Under the pieces are notes generated by a model. It saw only the letters and a list, made by a program, of their open reading frames with translations, was not told where the DNA came from and ran no database searches. Shown here piece after piece: positions 28,180 through 36,887 of a stretch of 64,000 bases of DNA; within the stretch, counting starts at the first letter, position 1; each line of letters starts with the position of its first letter. The position numbers were made by a program, and so were the translations under genes. Source of the DNA: Algibacter luteus (GTDB lineage Bacteria > Bacteroidota > Bacteroidia > Flavobacteriales > Flavobacteriaceae). The DNA lies in assembly GCF_900141715.1 (NCBI RefSeq), contig NZ_FQYK01000002.1, positions 363,495 to 427,494 of the forward strand, written 5' to 3'.

Positions 28180-28644
28180 ATGACCTTACTTCCAATGCAA
28201 TTTCGTACAAAAATAAAGTATAGCAAGTTCAACAAGCTTGATAAAGCTGACATTTTTAATGTAATAGAAAGATATCTGAATGAAGAAAGATTTAATTATA
28301 GCGTTAGAAAAAAGAACAAGATAATATTTCATAAATCTGATGGATGGACATCTTTTAACGCAAAATCTTTTTTGGTAAGCGGAATAGTCAAGGTAACAGA
28401 GAAAGATGACGGATTTGAAATTATTAATGGAAATTGGATGGTTTTTCTAATTGCAATACCATTCCTTCTAATTATATTTTTAGCCGATTCTGACTTTTCA
28501 ACTATTGACGAAAATGATATAAGAATTATTAAATATTTTTTTACGGTAATCTTCGGAGGAAACCTGATTATTCGATTTTTTGCGCATCTGACTTTTAAAA
28601 CAAAAATAAAAGAACTGATAAAAACTATGCACAACACCGTATAA
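28180..28644 (+). CDS. Hypothetical membrane protein carried in cassette-like unit A
   Basis: A 154-residue protein with two membrane helices (about 87-106 and 115-135) after an N-terminal soluble part that contains RTKIKYSKFNKLDKADIF. I know no function. An ATG at 28195 is a possible alternative start. The gene is flanked by perfect 10-bp inverted repeats, and its last codons (residues HNTV) lie inside the right repeat, so coding and boundary overlap. Strand and codon use suggest a real gene. Confidence 0.65.
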   Translation: MTLLPMQFRTKIKYSKFNKLDKADIFNVIERYLNEERFNYSVRKKNKIIFHKSDGWTSFNAKSFLVSGIVKVTEKDDGFEIINGNWMVFLIAIPFLLIIFLADSDFSTIDENDIRIIKYFFTVIFGGNLIIRFFAHLTFKTKIKELIKTMHNTV

Positions 28645-28765
28645 AAATAATTGCTAAATTAGTGCTTAACCAAAGGTCGTTGCAATTTTGTTACGTCTGA
28701 TTTTCCTTCGGAAAATCTTCGCACACAAACACGCAACTTTCCATATACATTAACGTTAAACGAAC
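28626..28765 (+). repeat. Right boundary of cassette-like unit A: inverted repeat, long hairpin, CGTTAAACGAAC end
   Basis: TATGCACAAC (28626-28635) is followed by ACCG, an outer pairing (28639-28643 with 28744-28748), GTTGC/GCAAC arms (28679-28683 with 28733-28737) and a central perfect hairpin GATTTTCC-TTC-GGAAAATC (28699-28717). The block ends in CGTTAAACGAAC (28754-28765). The same order and the same end are found at 60617-60756. Confidence 0.65.
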
Positions 28766-28817
28766 CTCCCCAAAAGCAAACCAACATTTTATTTATAAAT
28801 TAATTTTGCAAATACCC

Positions 28818-28904
28818 GCATTAAGGATTGCAGTGGAAAGCCCACAGCGAGGTACGAGCGAGGACTTGTAACGGAAAGCCTGACCCGACAGGGGAATGCC
28901 CAAA
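28818..28904 (-). repeat. Dispersed ~90-bp intergenic repeat, copy 1
   Basis: Read on the minus strand it runs from TTTGGGCATTCCCC through GGGTCAGGCTTTCCG, CTCGCTCGTACCTCGCTGTG and GGCTTTCCACTGCAATCC. It is nearly identical to copy 2 at 42987-43073 over the central 55 bases. The palindromic parts would fold strongly. It lies downstream of unit A and of the convergent DUF4870 gene. Confidence 0.8.
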
Positions 28905-28911
28905 TTATAAA

Positions 28912-28940
28912 TAAAAAAAACGCCCACTAAAAAGTGAGCG
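28912..28940 (-). terminator. Intrinsic terminator of the DUF4870 gene
   Basis: On the minus strand CGCTCACT-TTTT-AGTGGGCG forms an 8-bp stem (one G-T pair) followed by eight T. It starts 23 bases after the gene's stop codon. Confidence 0.75.
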
Positions 28941-28963
28941 CTTAATTATCTCGGTTAACTAAA

Positions 28964-29302
28964 CTAACTAATAAAATTAAGAGATAATGGGTATGTTGGT
29001 GCTTCTCCTCTGCTTGCTTTTATGGCATTTACTATGGGAAATACGATGGAAATAATACCTAAACCAATAAATCCTAAAAGGCCTAAACCAAAGAGTAATA
29101 TTAAAGGTATGCAGATAATGCAATACAGAATTAAACTTAACTGGAAGTTAATAATGTTTTTACCGTGCGTATCCATTTGATACACTTTTTCTTTTTGTGT
29201 AAGCCACAGCACTAAGGGTAATATTAAGCTCCCAAAACCAGTTACTAAACTTATTAACTGACTTAAATGTGTGATGACTAATAATTGATTGTCTTGTCTC
29301 AT
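28964..29302 (-). CDS. DUF4870 membrane protein
   Basis: A 112-residue protein with three membrane helices. The pattern QLLVITHLSQLISLVTGFG then HGKNIINFQLSLILYCI is the DUF4870 signature, a Tic20-like fold of unknown role. It is the second gene after the universal stress gene on the same strand, with an 89-base gap. Confidence 0.88.
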   Translation of the reverse strand: MRQDNQLLVITHLSQLISLVTGFGSLILPLVLWLTQKEKVYQMDTHGKNIINFQLSLILYCIICIPLILLFGLGLLGFIGLGIISIVFPIVNAIKASRGEAPTYPLSLNFIS

Positions 29303-29391
29303 GATGATTAATGTTTTGATTGATACTTATTTGACGAAAATCAACATGAAATGTTACACCCAAGATGCTATTTTAACAAAGTATTAATGCT

Positions 29392-30231
29392 TTACTTATG
29401 CTGCATAACCAATAGCGGGATATCTATTTTAAAGGCATAACGTTCTACGGCATGGGTTTTAAACAAGCGTTCTAGAAAGGAGTGCTTTTTATTCATAATG
29501 GCCAGCATATTAACGCCGTTTTTATGAATATAATCGCTTACGACGCTAAACATTTCGTTACTTGGTGTATCGATATATTCGTGCTCTGCATCACTGAAGT
29601 TGGTTGCGAAAAAATCGATATTATCATAAGCATCATAGGCCAAATGGTTTTGATCTGCCAAATGAAGAATTTGCAATGAGGCGTTATTGGTGGTTATAAT
29701 TTTGTTTAAAATTTCAAGTTCTTCTTTTTGAAACCGTTTAGAGTTTGTCGTGGCAAAGGCCACATGATTAATTTTATTGAACTTATACTTATCTGGGATA
29801 GCCAATGCTGGTGTATTACAACGTTGCATAACCCGAACGGTATTACTCCCAAAAAGTACTTTTTCTAGTCCGGAAGCACCCTTAGTACCCATGATTATTA
29901 AATCGATTTGATGTTTGTCGCATACTTGATTTACGGAATCTATAAAATTATCATAATCGACAATGGCATGAAATTCATGTTTATTATTATAAAATTCTTC
30001 TTTTAGCGTAGTAATGATGTTGTCTATAGATTTTTTAGCGGCATTAATAAGGGTTTTATAGATGGTAGTAGATGAGTTGACCACCATCATATCATCTGTA
30101 ATAAAAGACGATGCTTTTTGTACATTCAGGATATAAAACTGACACTTTTTGTCTTTTAAAAACTCTAAAGCATAATAAATAGCATTTATTGAGTTTTTTG
30201 AAAAGTCTGTTGGTAAAAGTATATTTTTCAT
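29392..30231 (-). CDS. Universal stress protein, two-domain
   Basis: A 279-residue cytoplasmic protein with two Usp domains. The first (1-150) has ILLPTDFSKNSINAIYYALE and the ATP-binding pattern GTKGASGLEKVLFGSNT. The second (about 155-279) is degenerate and lacks that glycine motif. Proteins of this type respond to stress or low oxygen. An FNR-like dyad lies 56-67 bases upstream of the start (see 30287). Confidence 0.9.
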   Translation of the reverse strand: MKNILLPTDFSKNSINAIYYALEFLKDKKCQFYILNVQKASSFITDDMMVVNSSTTIYKTLINAAKKSIDNIITTLKEEFYNNKHEFHAIVDYDNFIDSVNQVCDKHQIDLIIMGTKGASGLEKVLFGSNTVRVMQRCNTPALAIPDKYKFNKINHVAFATTNSKRFQKEELEILNKIITTNNASLQILHLADQNHLAYDAYDNIDFFATNFSDAEHEYIDTPSNEMFSVVSDYIHKNGVNMLAIMNKKHSFLERLFKTHAVERYAFKIDIPLLVMQHK

Positions 30232-30286
30232 GAGTACAACAAATTAATTACCTAGTAAACTTATTACGAAAACCTTGTAAAAACTA

Positions 30287-30298
30287 TGATATAAGTCA
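30287..30298. promoter_or_regulatory. FNR/CRP-type dyad upstream of the usp gene
   Basis: TGATATAAGTCA fits the TGAY-N4-RTCA form bound by Crp/Fnr-family regulators. It lies 56-67 bases before the usp ATG on the minus strand and 111-122 bases before the divergent DUF3108 gene. Only one copy is seen, so this is tentative. Confidence 0.35.
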
Positions 30299-30408
30299 GT
30301 TAACCCATGCTATGATATTATCTTTAATAAATTAGTATAATAATTTTAAGGATTGTATTTTCGGCACAATAAATGATTAATTGTACGTTATAATCTAAAT
30401 CATAATTT

Positions 30409-31164
30409 ATGACACGTATTGCCCTATTATTTTTGTTTCTAGTTTCTTTGACACTACATGCACAAAATACTGCCATTGGTTTTAATGAAAAATTAACTTA
30501 CACGGCTTCATATAACATGTCTGGTATTTTAACCGATTTGGCTGAAGTAACTATGGAAACCACTCCCGTGCAAACCTCGAAAGCCAAATTGTTACGTTTA
30601 AAATGTAAAGCCACCACATACAGCAAATGGGATAACTTTTTTAAAATTAGAGACTTATACGAAAGTTACGTTAACCCAAATTCGTTAAGGCCATATTTAT
30701 ACAATCGAGATATTAATGAAGGTGGCTACCACAAAAACATGAAGTACACCTTTAGTCATAAAACCAAAACAGTAAAAACGGTTCAGACTAAAAAAAGCGG
30801 TTGGCAAGAGAAAAAAACAGTTTCTATTGGTACGGACACAAAAGATATTATTTCAACGTTGTATACCATCAGAACCTTCGATTTAACTAATTTAAGCCCT
30901 GGCACAAGTAAAATATTTACCATCTTATTTGACCGAGAGGAGATAAAAGCAAAAGTAACATATCTAGGCAAAGAAACTATTCCTACGGCTATTGGCAGCA
31001 AAACGTGTTACAAAATATCGTTAGGTTCTGCAAGTTCAAATACGGTAACTGGCACGCTTTGGTTAACTGCAGACGAGAATAAAATTCCAGTTTATGGGAA
31101 ATTTAAAATTCCTGTAGGTACAGGTGAGTTAAAAATAAAATCGGCATCAGGACTAAAAAATTAA
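30409..31164 (+). CDS. DUF3108 domain exported protein
   Basis: A 251-residue protein with a signal peptide (cut near LTLHAQ). The body matches DUF3108: GFNEKLTYTASYNMSGI at the start, RDLYESYVNPNSLRPYLYNR in the middle and the TGTLWLTADENKIPVYGKF segment near the end. It is probably periplasmic, function unknown. A small membrane protein follows after 11 bases. Confidence 0.87.
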   Translation: MTRIALLFLFLVSLTLHAQNTAIGFNEKLTYTASYNMSGILTDLAEVTMETTPVQTSKAKLLRLKCKATTYSKWDNFFKIRDLYESYVNPNSLRPYLYNRDINEGGYHKNMKYTFSHKTKTVKTVQTKKSGWQEKKTVSIGTDTKDIISTLYTIRTFDLTNLSPGTSKIFTILFDREEIKAKVTYLGKETIPTAIGSKTCYKISLGSASSNTVTGTLWLTADENKIPVYGKFKIPVGTGELKIKSASGLKN

Positions 31165-31175
31165 TTGAATAGACA

Positions 31176-31538
31176 ATGAAAAAACTCTTTACAATTCTAG
31201 CCTTTATAGCTTCGTTATTTGCTATTATTTTTTCGGTATTACCAATTTCAAATCTTGCTGTTATGCCTGCAGTAGCAGCCATATTCTTTGGATTAATTGC
31301 CTATTTCTTATCAAAAAAAGCAGGAAAAGTTAAAAAGATTATTCAGTTTACTTTCCTTTTAACCATAATTGCGCTGGCAATAACAACCTATAAATCTGTT
31401 TTCAATACTACAGAAGTTGCAAACACTGAGGCTATTGAAGCCACAGAAAACAAATTGGAAGAGGAATCTATGGAGGAATTAGAGAACCTTGAAATTGACT
31501 TAGATGAGTCAGAATTAGAAGATATTCTAATTGAATAG
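31176..31538 (+). CDS. Small membrane protein with an acidic tail
   Basis: A 120-residue protein with three membrane helices (about 5-22, 28-47 and 53-73) and a very acidic C-terminus of about 40 residues rich in Glu (for example EEESMEELENLEIDLDESEL). I recognise no family. It is co-transcribed with the DUF3108 gene. Confidence 0.75.
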   Translation: MKKLFTILAFIASLFAIIFSVLPISNLAVMPAVAAIFFGLIAYFLSKKAGKVKKIIQFTFLLTIIALAITTYKSVFNTTEVANTEAIEATENKLEEESMEELENLEIDLDESELEDILIE

Positions 31539-31563
31539 TAAGGTTTTTCTTTGTATAAATTTG

Positions 31564-31571
31564 TATCTTTG
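31564..31571 (+). promoter_or_regulatory. -7-like element upstream of the M28 peptidase pair
   Basis: TATCTTTG fits TAnnTTTG, 101 bases before the first M28 gene. The long leader between them (31572-31672) has no other feature I can name. Confidence 0.4.
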
Positions 31572-31672
31572 AACGCATCAAAGAGTGATACTCGCATACA
31601 AATTATTCACTTTCCCTAAGAGCAATAATTGATTGTAAGTGGCATGTTTTTGGTAATTGCTTATTATAATAC

Positions 31673-32725
31673 ATGAAAACTTTTTTTATTCTCTCAATAT
31701 TTTTGTTAGTTGGTGCATGCGCTACCAAAAAATACACGGCTAAAATTGAAGATCTTAAAAACAGCATTGAGCTTGTTGATAGTACATCTGTAATTAAATA
31801 TACCCAAACCATTACTGCTGATGAGCTAAAAACACATCTTTATAAATTTTCTTCGAACGAATTTGAAGGCAGACGCGTTGGAGAGCCAGGACAGAAATTA
31901 GCTGCTGAATTTTTAAAGACGTATTATCTAAACCAAAATATAAAATCGCCGTTAGGTGATACTAATTATTATCAATCAATTCCGTCAAGTTTTTTTAATG
32001 GAAAGTACAACGATTCTGAAAACGTATTAGCCTATATAGAAGGCTCTCATTTTCCTCAAGAAGTGATAATTATTTCGGCACATCTAGACCATTTAGGTAT
32101 AACCAAAGATGGGCTCGTAAACAATGGTGCAGACGATGATGGCTCTGGCACCGTGGCATTAATGGAAATGGCACAAGCCTTTCAATTGGCAAAGAAAGAA
32201 GGTTTAGCGCCTAAACGCAGTATTTTATTTCTGCATTTAACTGGTGAAGAAATTGGTAAAAAAGGGTCTGAATTTTATACACAATACCCTGTGTTTCCGC
32301 TTGAAAATACGGTAACTAATTTAAATATTGATATGATTGGAAGGGTTGATAAATACCATACCAACAATAAAGATTATTTGTATTTAATTGGAGCGGACAG
32401 ACTAAGTAAAGAGCTTCATTATATTTCAGAAAAAGTTAACAAAAGCTATTTTAATATTAATCTCGATTATCGATTTAATATTGAAGGTGAGGCACATGAT
32501 TATTATGACAGGTCTGACCATTACAATTTTGCCTATAAAGGCATTCCAGTAATATTTTATTTTAACGGCGAACACGACGATTATCACAGAGCTACTGATA
32601 CACCTGATAAAATTGATTATCCGTTATTAGAAAAACGCACAAGACTCATTTTTGCTACCGCGTGGCAAATTGCGAATCAAGACACCCGATTGGTTATTGA
32701 TGAGCATAATGAACTGTTAAAATAG
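31673..32725 (+). CDS. M28-family zinc aminopeptidase, lipoprotein (first of a tandem pair)
   Basis: A 350-residue secreted peptidase. A lipoprotein signal ends at LLVGAC. The zinc site residues of family M28 are visible in order: His-x-Asp in SAHLDHLG, the bridging Asp in NGADDDGSG, Glu-Glu in TGEEIG, Asp in NIDMIGR and His in a C-terminal DYHRATDTPDKI. It likely trims peptides outside the cytoplasm. The next gene is a close paralog. Confidence 0.93.
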   Translation: MKTFFILSIFLLVGACATKKYTAKIEDLKNSIELVDSTSVIKYTQTITADELKTHLYKFSSNEFEGRRVGEPGQKLAAEFLKTYYLNQNIKSPLGDTNYYQSIPSSFFNGKYNDSENVLAYIEGSHFPQEVIIISAHLDHLGITKDGLVNNGADDDGSGTVALMEMAQAFQLAKKEGLAPKRSILFLHLTGEEIGKKGSEFYTQYPVFPLENTVTNLNIDMIGRVDKYHTNNKDYLYLIGADRLSKELHYISEKVNKSYFNINLDYRFNIEGEAHDYYDRSDHYNFAYKGIPVIFYFNGEHDDYHRATDTPDKIDYPLLEKRTRLIFATAWQIANQDTRLVIDEHNELLK

Positions 32726-32790
32726 ACTGAAATTAACAAGTCATTTAATTGATTTTCGTAATATAGCTTACTAAACTATTTATATTTCAT

Positions 32791-33816
32791 ATGAAAAAGC
32801 TACTCATTCTTTTTTTGGCTGCAGTTTTCTTAACGTCATGTAGTTCGTCACAAAATAAAACAAAAACCGAAAAAACAGTTAATCCTGAAACGTATTCTGC
32901 TACTATAACTTCTGCTGAACTTAAAGACATGCTTTACACCTATGCTTCTGATGAGTTTGAAGGCAGAAAAACAGGAGAACCAGGACAGAAAAAAGCCATT
33001 GAGTTTATTAAAAGTCATTACGTGGCTAATGGTATTCCGTCTCCAATTTCTGAAGGTGATTATTTTCAAGAAATTCCAGCAAGTTACTTTGGCAGTGGTA
33101 TTAAAGATTCTGAAAACGTTATAGCATACATAAAGGGCAGTGATAAACCAGAAGAAGTCATTGTGATTTCTGCACATTTAGACCATATTGGCATTGAGAG
33201 GGATGGCGACATAAATAATGGCGCCGATGATGATGGTTCTGGAACAGTTGCCATATTAGAAATTGCTGAAGCTTTTAAAGCTGCTGAAAAAGCAGGAAAT
33301 GGCCCTAAGCGCACCATTGTATTTTTACATGTTACAGGTGAAGAAATAGGACTTTACGGTTCTCGTTATTATGCCAATGAAGACCCTATCTTTCCGTTAG
33401 CCAATACCGTTGCTAATTTAAATATAGATATGATTGGTCGTGTAGACCCAAAACATGAAGATTCAGGTAAAAACTATTTATACCTAATTGGTTCTGATAA
33501 ATTGAGTAAAGAGTTACATAATGTATCTGAAGAAGTTAATAAAAAATACTTCAACTTAGAATTTGATTATACCTATAATGATGACAACGACCCAAATCGT
33601 TTTTATTACCGTTCTGATCATTATAATTTTGCAAAAAATAATATTCCGGTAATTTTCTATTTCAATGGTACTCATGCCGATTATCATAGACCATCAGATA
33701 CGCCAGATAAAATTAATTATGACTTTTTAGAAACACGATCAAAACTTATATTTCATACTGCTTGGGAAATTGCCAATAGAGAAGAACGTTTAAAAACTAG
33801 ATTAAAAAAATATTAA
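32791..33816 (+). CDS. M28-family zinc aminopeptidase, lipoprotein (second of a tandem pair)
   Basis: A 341-residue paralog of the preceding gene. Lipoprotein signal ends at VFLTSC. Zinc site: SAHLDHIG, NGADDDGSG, TGEEIG, NIDMIGR and DYHRPSDTPDKI. The two share long stretches such as EFEGR...GEPGQK and RSDHYNFA, so they arose by a local duplication. They are 65 bases apart, and a strong terminator follows this copy. Confidence 0.93.
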   Translation: MKKLLILFLAAVFLTSCSSSQNKTKTEKTVNPETYSATITSAELKDMLYTYASDEFEGRKTGEPGQKKAIEFIKSHYVANGIPSPISEGDYFQEIPASYFGSGIKDSENVIAYIKGSDKPEEVIVISAHLDHIGIERDGDINNGADDDGSGTVAILEIAEAFKAAEKAGNGPKRTIVFLHVTGEEIGLYGSRYYANEDPIFPLANTVANLNIDMIGRVDPKHEDSGKNYLYLIGSDKLSKELHNVSEEVNKKYFNLEFDYTYNDDNDPNRFYYRSDHYNFAKNNIPVIFYFNGTHADYHRPSDTPDKINYDFLETRSKLIFHTAWEIANREERLKTRLKKY

Positions 33817-33824
33817 GCCACAAA

Positions 33825-33858
33825 AAAAGCCTTTCAAATATTTGAAAGGCTTTTACTT
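33825..33858. terminator. Bidirectional terminator between the M28 gene and tRNA-His
   Basis: A perfect 14-bp stem (33825-33838 with 33841-33854) with A-runs and T-runs on both sides. It serves the M28 gene on the plus strand and the tRNA on the minus strand. Confidence 0.8.
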
Positions 33859-33862
33859 TTTG

Positions 33863-33937
33863 GGTGGATGATGGGATTCGAACCCACGACCCTTGGTACC
33901 ACAAACCAATGCTCTAACCAACTGAGCTACAACCACC
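33863..33937 (-). tRNA. tRNA-His (GTG)
   Basis: Read on the minus strand it folds as a standard cloverleaf: acceptor GTGGTTG with CATCCAC (one T-T mismatch), D arm GCTC-GAGC, anticodon stem TTGGT-ACCAA with loop TTGTGGT (anticodon GTG), and T arm GTGGG-TTCGAAT-CCCAT. The extra G at -1 (33937) facing C73 is the identity feature of histidine tRNAs. CCA is not encoded. Confidence 0.95.
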
Positions 33938-34025
33938 ATTTAAGCGCATTTTGCAATGCGTGTGCAAATGTAAATGATTTCCATCTTTATTACAAAGACT
34001 TTTTTAATATTTTAATTAAGTTTTT

Positions 34026-34742
34026 TTATTTTAAATCAAATAAACTATCTACCGCGGCATAACGTTCTGTAGTAAAACCTTCTGCATGATCTACCCCAAC
34101 TAATCTGCCTAAATCTTTTGCTCTATAAATAATACTATCTGTAAAGTTTTTACTCGAAATAGGTGTTTCTGGAGCTTTACTTTTTGCATCGTAAAACTGC
34201 GTTTTGTAAGCTAATACCGCTTCCATTTTTTTATCAATAAAGCCAGATACATCAACAGCAACATCAGGTTCTAAATTTTTCCATTGCATATAATGATACA
34301 CTTGCTTTGGGCGCCATGGATTCTGTATTTCACCTTCATCTAAGGTTTGAATTTTTAGCAACCCACTTAAAAAACAAGCATCACTAACTAGTTTACTACC
34401 TTTTCCGTGGTCAATATGTCTATCATCAATAGCATTACATATTACAATTTCAGGTTGGTATTTTCTAATCATGGTAATAATAGCTAACTGGTGTTCTTTA
34501 TTATTAACAAAAAACCCATCAGCAAACTCCATATTGGTGCGCATGATAACACCTAATATTTTAGCAGCATTAAAGGCCTCTTCATCTCTGGTTTCGGCAG
34601 TGCCGCGAGTACCTAATTCTCCCCTTGTTAAATCTATAATACCTACTTTTTTACCTTTTGAAACTTCCTTTGCCAAAGTTGCACCACAACCTAATTCTAC
34701 GTCGTCTGGATGTGCTCCAAAGGCTAAAATGTCTAATTTCAT
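34026..34742 (-). CDS. bshB1: Bacillithiol biosynthesis deacetylase BshB1
   Basis: A 238-residue zinc deacetylase of the PIG-L/LmbE family, which removes acetyl from GlcNAc-malate on the way to bacillithiol, a low-molecular-weight thiol. The metal motif FGAHPDDVELGCG is at the N-terminus, followed by DLTRGELGTRGTAETRDEEA, which is characteristic of BshB1, and a third metal His in DRHIDHGKGS. Length is normal. It is a single gene here; bshA and bshC are not in the window. Confidence 0.93.
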   Translation of the reverse strand: MKLDILAFGAHPDDVELGCGATLAKEVSKGKKVGIIDLTRGELGTRGTAETRDEEAFNAAKILGVIMRTNMEFADGFFVNNKEHQLAIITMIRKYQPEIVICNAIDDRHIDHGKGSKLVSDACFLSGLLKIQTLDEGEIQNPWRPKQVYHYMQWKNLEPDVAVDVSGFIDKKMEAVLAYKTQFYDAKSKAPETPISSKNFTDSIIYRAKDLGRLVGVDHAEGFTTERYAAVDSLFDLK

Positions 34743-35017
34743 AACTCAATTTGTTTTTTATTTCACCGTTTAGCCTTAAAACTAAATCATTTTATTTACT
34801 TAAAATATAGAATTTCGTAAAACTCAATATCACGAAAACGTATTCGCTAATGTTTTATTCATTTTATACCCACTAAAAATAGCAATAATTGAAAAATAAC
34901 ACCTTCAAGTAAAGCATGACATTCGTCATAATTATTAGTTCGTATCCACAGTAATTTTACCCCATAATTAATTAGCACTACTTAATCTGTGCTAAAACTA
35001 ATAAAGAAATTTAAGAT
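34743..35017. promoter_or_regulatory. 275-base divergent intergenic region with two dyads
   Basis: No gene. Two inverted repeats stand out before the SLC13 gene: ATGAC-ATTC-GTCAT (34916-34929) and TTAGCAC-N10-GTGCTAA (34972-34978 with 34989-34995), the second ending 22 bases before the ATG. They are candidate operators; the regulators are unknown. Confidence 0.45.
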
Positions 35018-36859
35018 ATGATCTATTTAATGCTCACCATTTTAGTAATTACTATTGGTCTGTTTGTTTGGGGAAAGTTTACACCAGATATTGTTGCTTT
35101 AATTTCTATGTTAAGTTTGTTTTTAACAGGCATTCTTGATGCAACGGAAACGCTAAGCGGATTTAGTAATCCAACTGTAATTATGATTGCTGCACTTTTT
35201 ATAATTGGTGAAGGGATTGCACAAACGGGCTGGACAGCACTTGCTGGTAAAAAGTTTGTAGAATGGGCAGGAAAAAGTGTACCTAAATTATTGGTCATAG
35301 TTTCTTTAGGAGCAGGAGTTCTTTCAGGATTTGTGAGTAATACAGGTACAGTAGCTACATTAATGCCATTAACCATATCTTCAGCTTGGAGCATTGGAAC
35401 ATTACCTTCTAAAATGTTAATGCCTGTAGCATTTGGTTCAAATACTGGTGGCTTACTAACATTAACCGGTACGCCTCCAAACATCATAGCAAGTAATGCC
35501 TTAATTGAAGCTGGTTTTGATGGATTTTCATTTTTTGAGTTCAGCTTAATAGGCCTACCTCTTTTAGTTATTGCACTGCTCTATTTTAGATATGTAGGTT
35601 ATAAATTATTGCCCAAGAATAAAACTAATAATAAACCTGTTAATATTGAGTCTACGCTTCACAATTGGATTGAAGCCTACAAAATAGATAACGGTTATTA
35701 CAGATTACGTGTAAGATCTATTTCACCTTTATTAAACACTCAAATAAAAGATTGGCAATTTGAAAAAAATTATAATGCTTCTATTATTCGTATAAGAAGA
35801 AGACATCCTAATTTATTGAAGAAAGTACCAACTTTTATTGAGTTTCCAGATCCGAATACAGAATTCATGTATCACGATATAATAACTGTAAAAGGAGACA
35901 CTGAGGCCATTAACAAGATGATGATAACCTTCAGATTAGGACTTTTACCTCTAGATCCTATAACTGATGAACTTAAAAACAACCTAATAAATCAAGAGGT
36001 TGGTATGACAGAAGTCATTGTTAACCCTAATTCAATTTTAGTAGGAAGACGTTATAAATTAGGAGACTACTTTAAAAGATTTGGTATCCAACTATTGGGT
36101 GCTTCTAGAAACCAAAAACCTTTATTAGATAAAGAAATTACTGTAAAAGCTGGAGATGCCTTTTTAATTAGAGGTACTTGGGAAGATATAGACGGTCTTA
36201 AAAAACAACATGAAAATTTAGTAATTATAGGTAGTCCAGAAGGTATGGCTAAAAATGTTGAAAAACTTAATAGCAAATCTTATATAGCTTTAGCAGCATT
36301 AATTCTCATGATCATATTCATGGTATTTAAAGTTGTACCTGGCTCTATCGCTGCCTTAATATCAGCTGGTGTTGTATTGTTAACAGGTTGTGTACCCATT
36401 TCTAAAGCTTATAAAGGCATTAGTTGGACCAGTGTTGTAATGATTGCTGCTATGATACCCATGGGCATCGCATTACAAAAAACAGGAACCGCTCAAATTA
36501 TTGCAAACGGGTTAGTAGATTACTTAGGCTCAATACATCCTATAGCACTTTTAGGTGGTGTATTTTTATTAACTACCACATTTAGTCAAGTTATAAATAA
36601 CTCCGCTACTGCAGTACTTATGGCACCAATTGCCATATTAGCCGCAAGTTCATTAAACCTAAATCCAGAACCATTTATGATAGTTGTGGCGATTAGTGCC
36701 TCAACAGCATTTTTAACACCAATAGGCACAACTACAAACGCTATGGTCATGACCGCTGGTGGATATAAATTTATGGATTACCTAAAAGTAGGTGCGCCAT
36801 TACTCTTTATGTTTTTAATAGTAACTCTAATACTCGTGCCAGTAATTTGGCCATTTTAA
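35018..36859 (+). CDS. SLC13-family permease with paired TrkA-C domains
   Basis: A 613-residue anion transporter. N-terminal helices (about 1-200) carry ISMLSLFLTGILDATETLSG and a GTPPNIIAS motif. Two RCK/TrkA-C domains follow (about 215-300 and 310-400), the second with ILVGRRYKLGDYFKRFGIQ. The C-terminal helices hold a second pore motif, NNSATAVLMAP then GTTTNAMVM. This is the bacterial DASS/SLC13 form that moves sulfate or dicarboxylates with sodium; substrate unknown. The DUF2490 gene follows after 28 bases. Confidence 0.92.
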   Translation: MIYLMLTILVITIGLFVWGKFTPDIVALISMLSLFLTGILDATETLSGFSNPTVIMIAALFIIGEGIAQTGWTALAGKKFVEWAGKSVPKLLVIVSLGAGVLSGFVSNTGTVATLMPLTISSAWSIGTLPSKMLMPVAFGSNTGGLLTLTGTPPNIIASNALIEAGFDGFSFFEFSLIGLPLLVIALLYFRYVGYKLLPKNKTNNKPVNIESTLHNWIEAYKIDNGYYRLRVRSISPLLNTQIKDWQFEKNYNASIIRIRRRHPNLLKKVPTFIEFPDPNTEFMYHDIITVKGDTEAINKMMITFRLGLLPLDPITDELKNNLINQEVGMTEVIVNPNSILVGRRYKLGDYFKRFGIQLLGASRNQKPLLDKEITVKAGDAFLIRGTWEDIDGLKKQHENLVIIGSPEGMAKNVEKLNSKSYIALAALILMIIFMVFKVVPGSIAALISAGVVLLTGCVPISKAYKGISWTSVVMIAAMIPMGIALQKTGTAQIIANGLVDYLGSIHPIALLGGVFLLTTTFSQVINNSATAVLMAPIAILAASSLNLNPEPFMIVVAISASTAFLTPIGTTTNAMVMTAGGYKFMDYLKVGAPLLFMFLIVTLILVPVIWPF

Positions 36860-36887
36860 CACCATATTTCTTATTTAATTATATTAA

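Larger units (their letters stand above)
28645..28963. other. 319-base gap without a gene
   Basis: The gap holds, in order, the hairpin end of cassette-like unit A, an AT-rich spacer (28766-28817), copy 1 of the dispersed repeat and the DUF4870 terminator. No open frame with a plausible start is seen. Confidence 0.6.

Noticed and set aside
33084-33317. Minus-strand frame inside the second M28 gene
   Set aside because: It is an antisense shadow; the plus-strand frame has all M28 zinc-site motifs.
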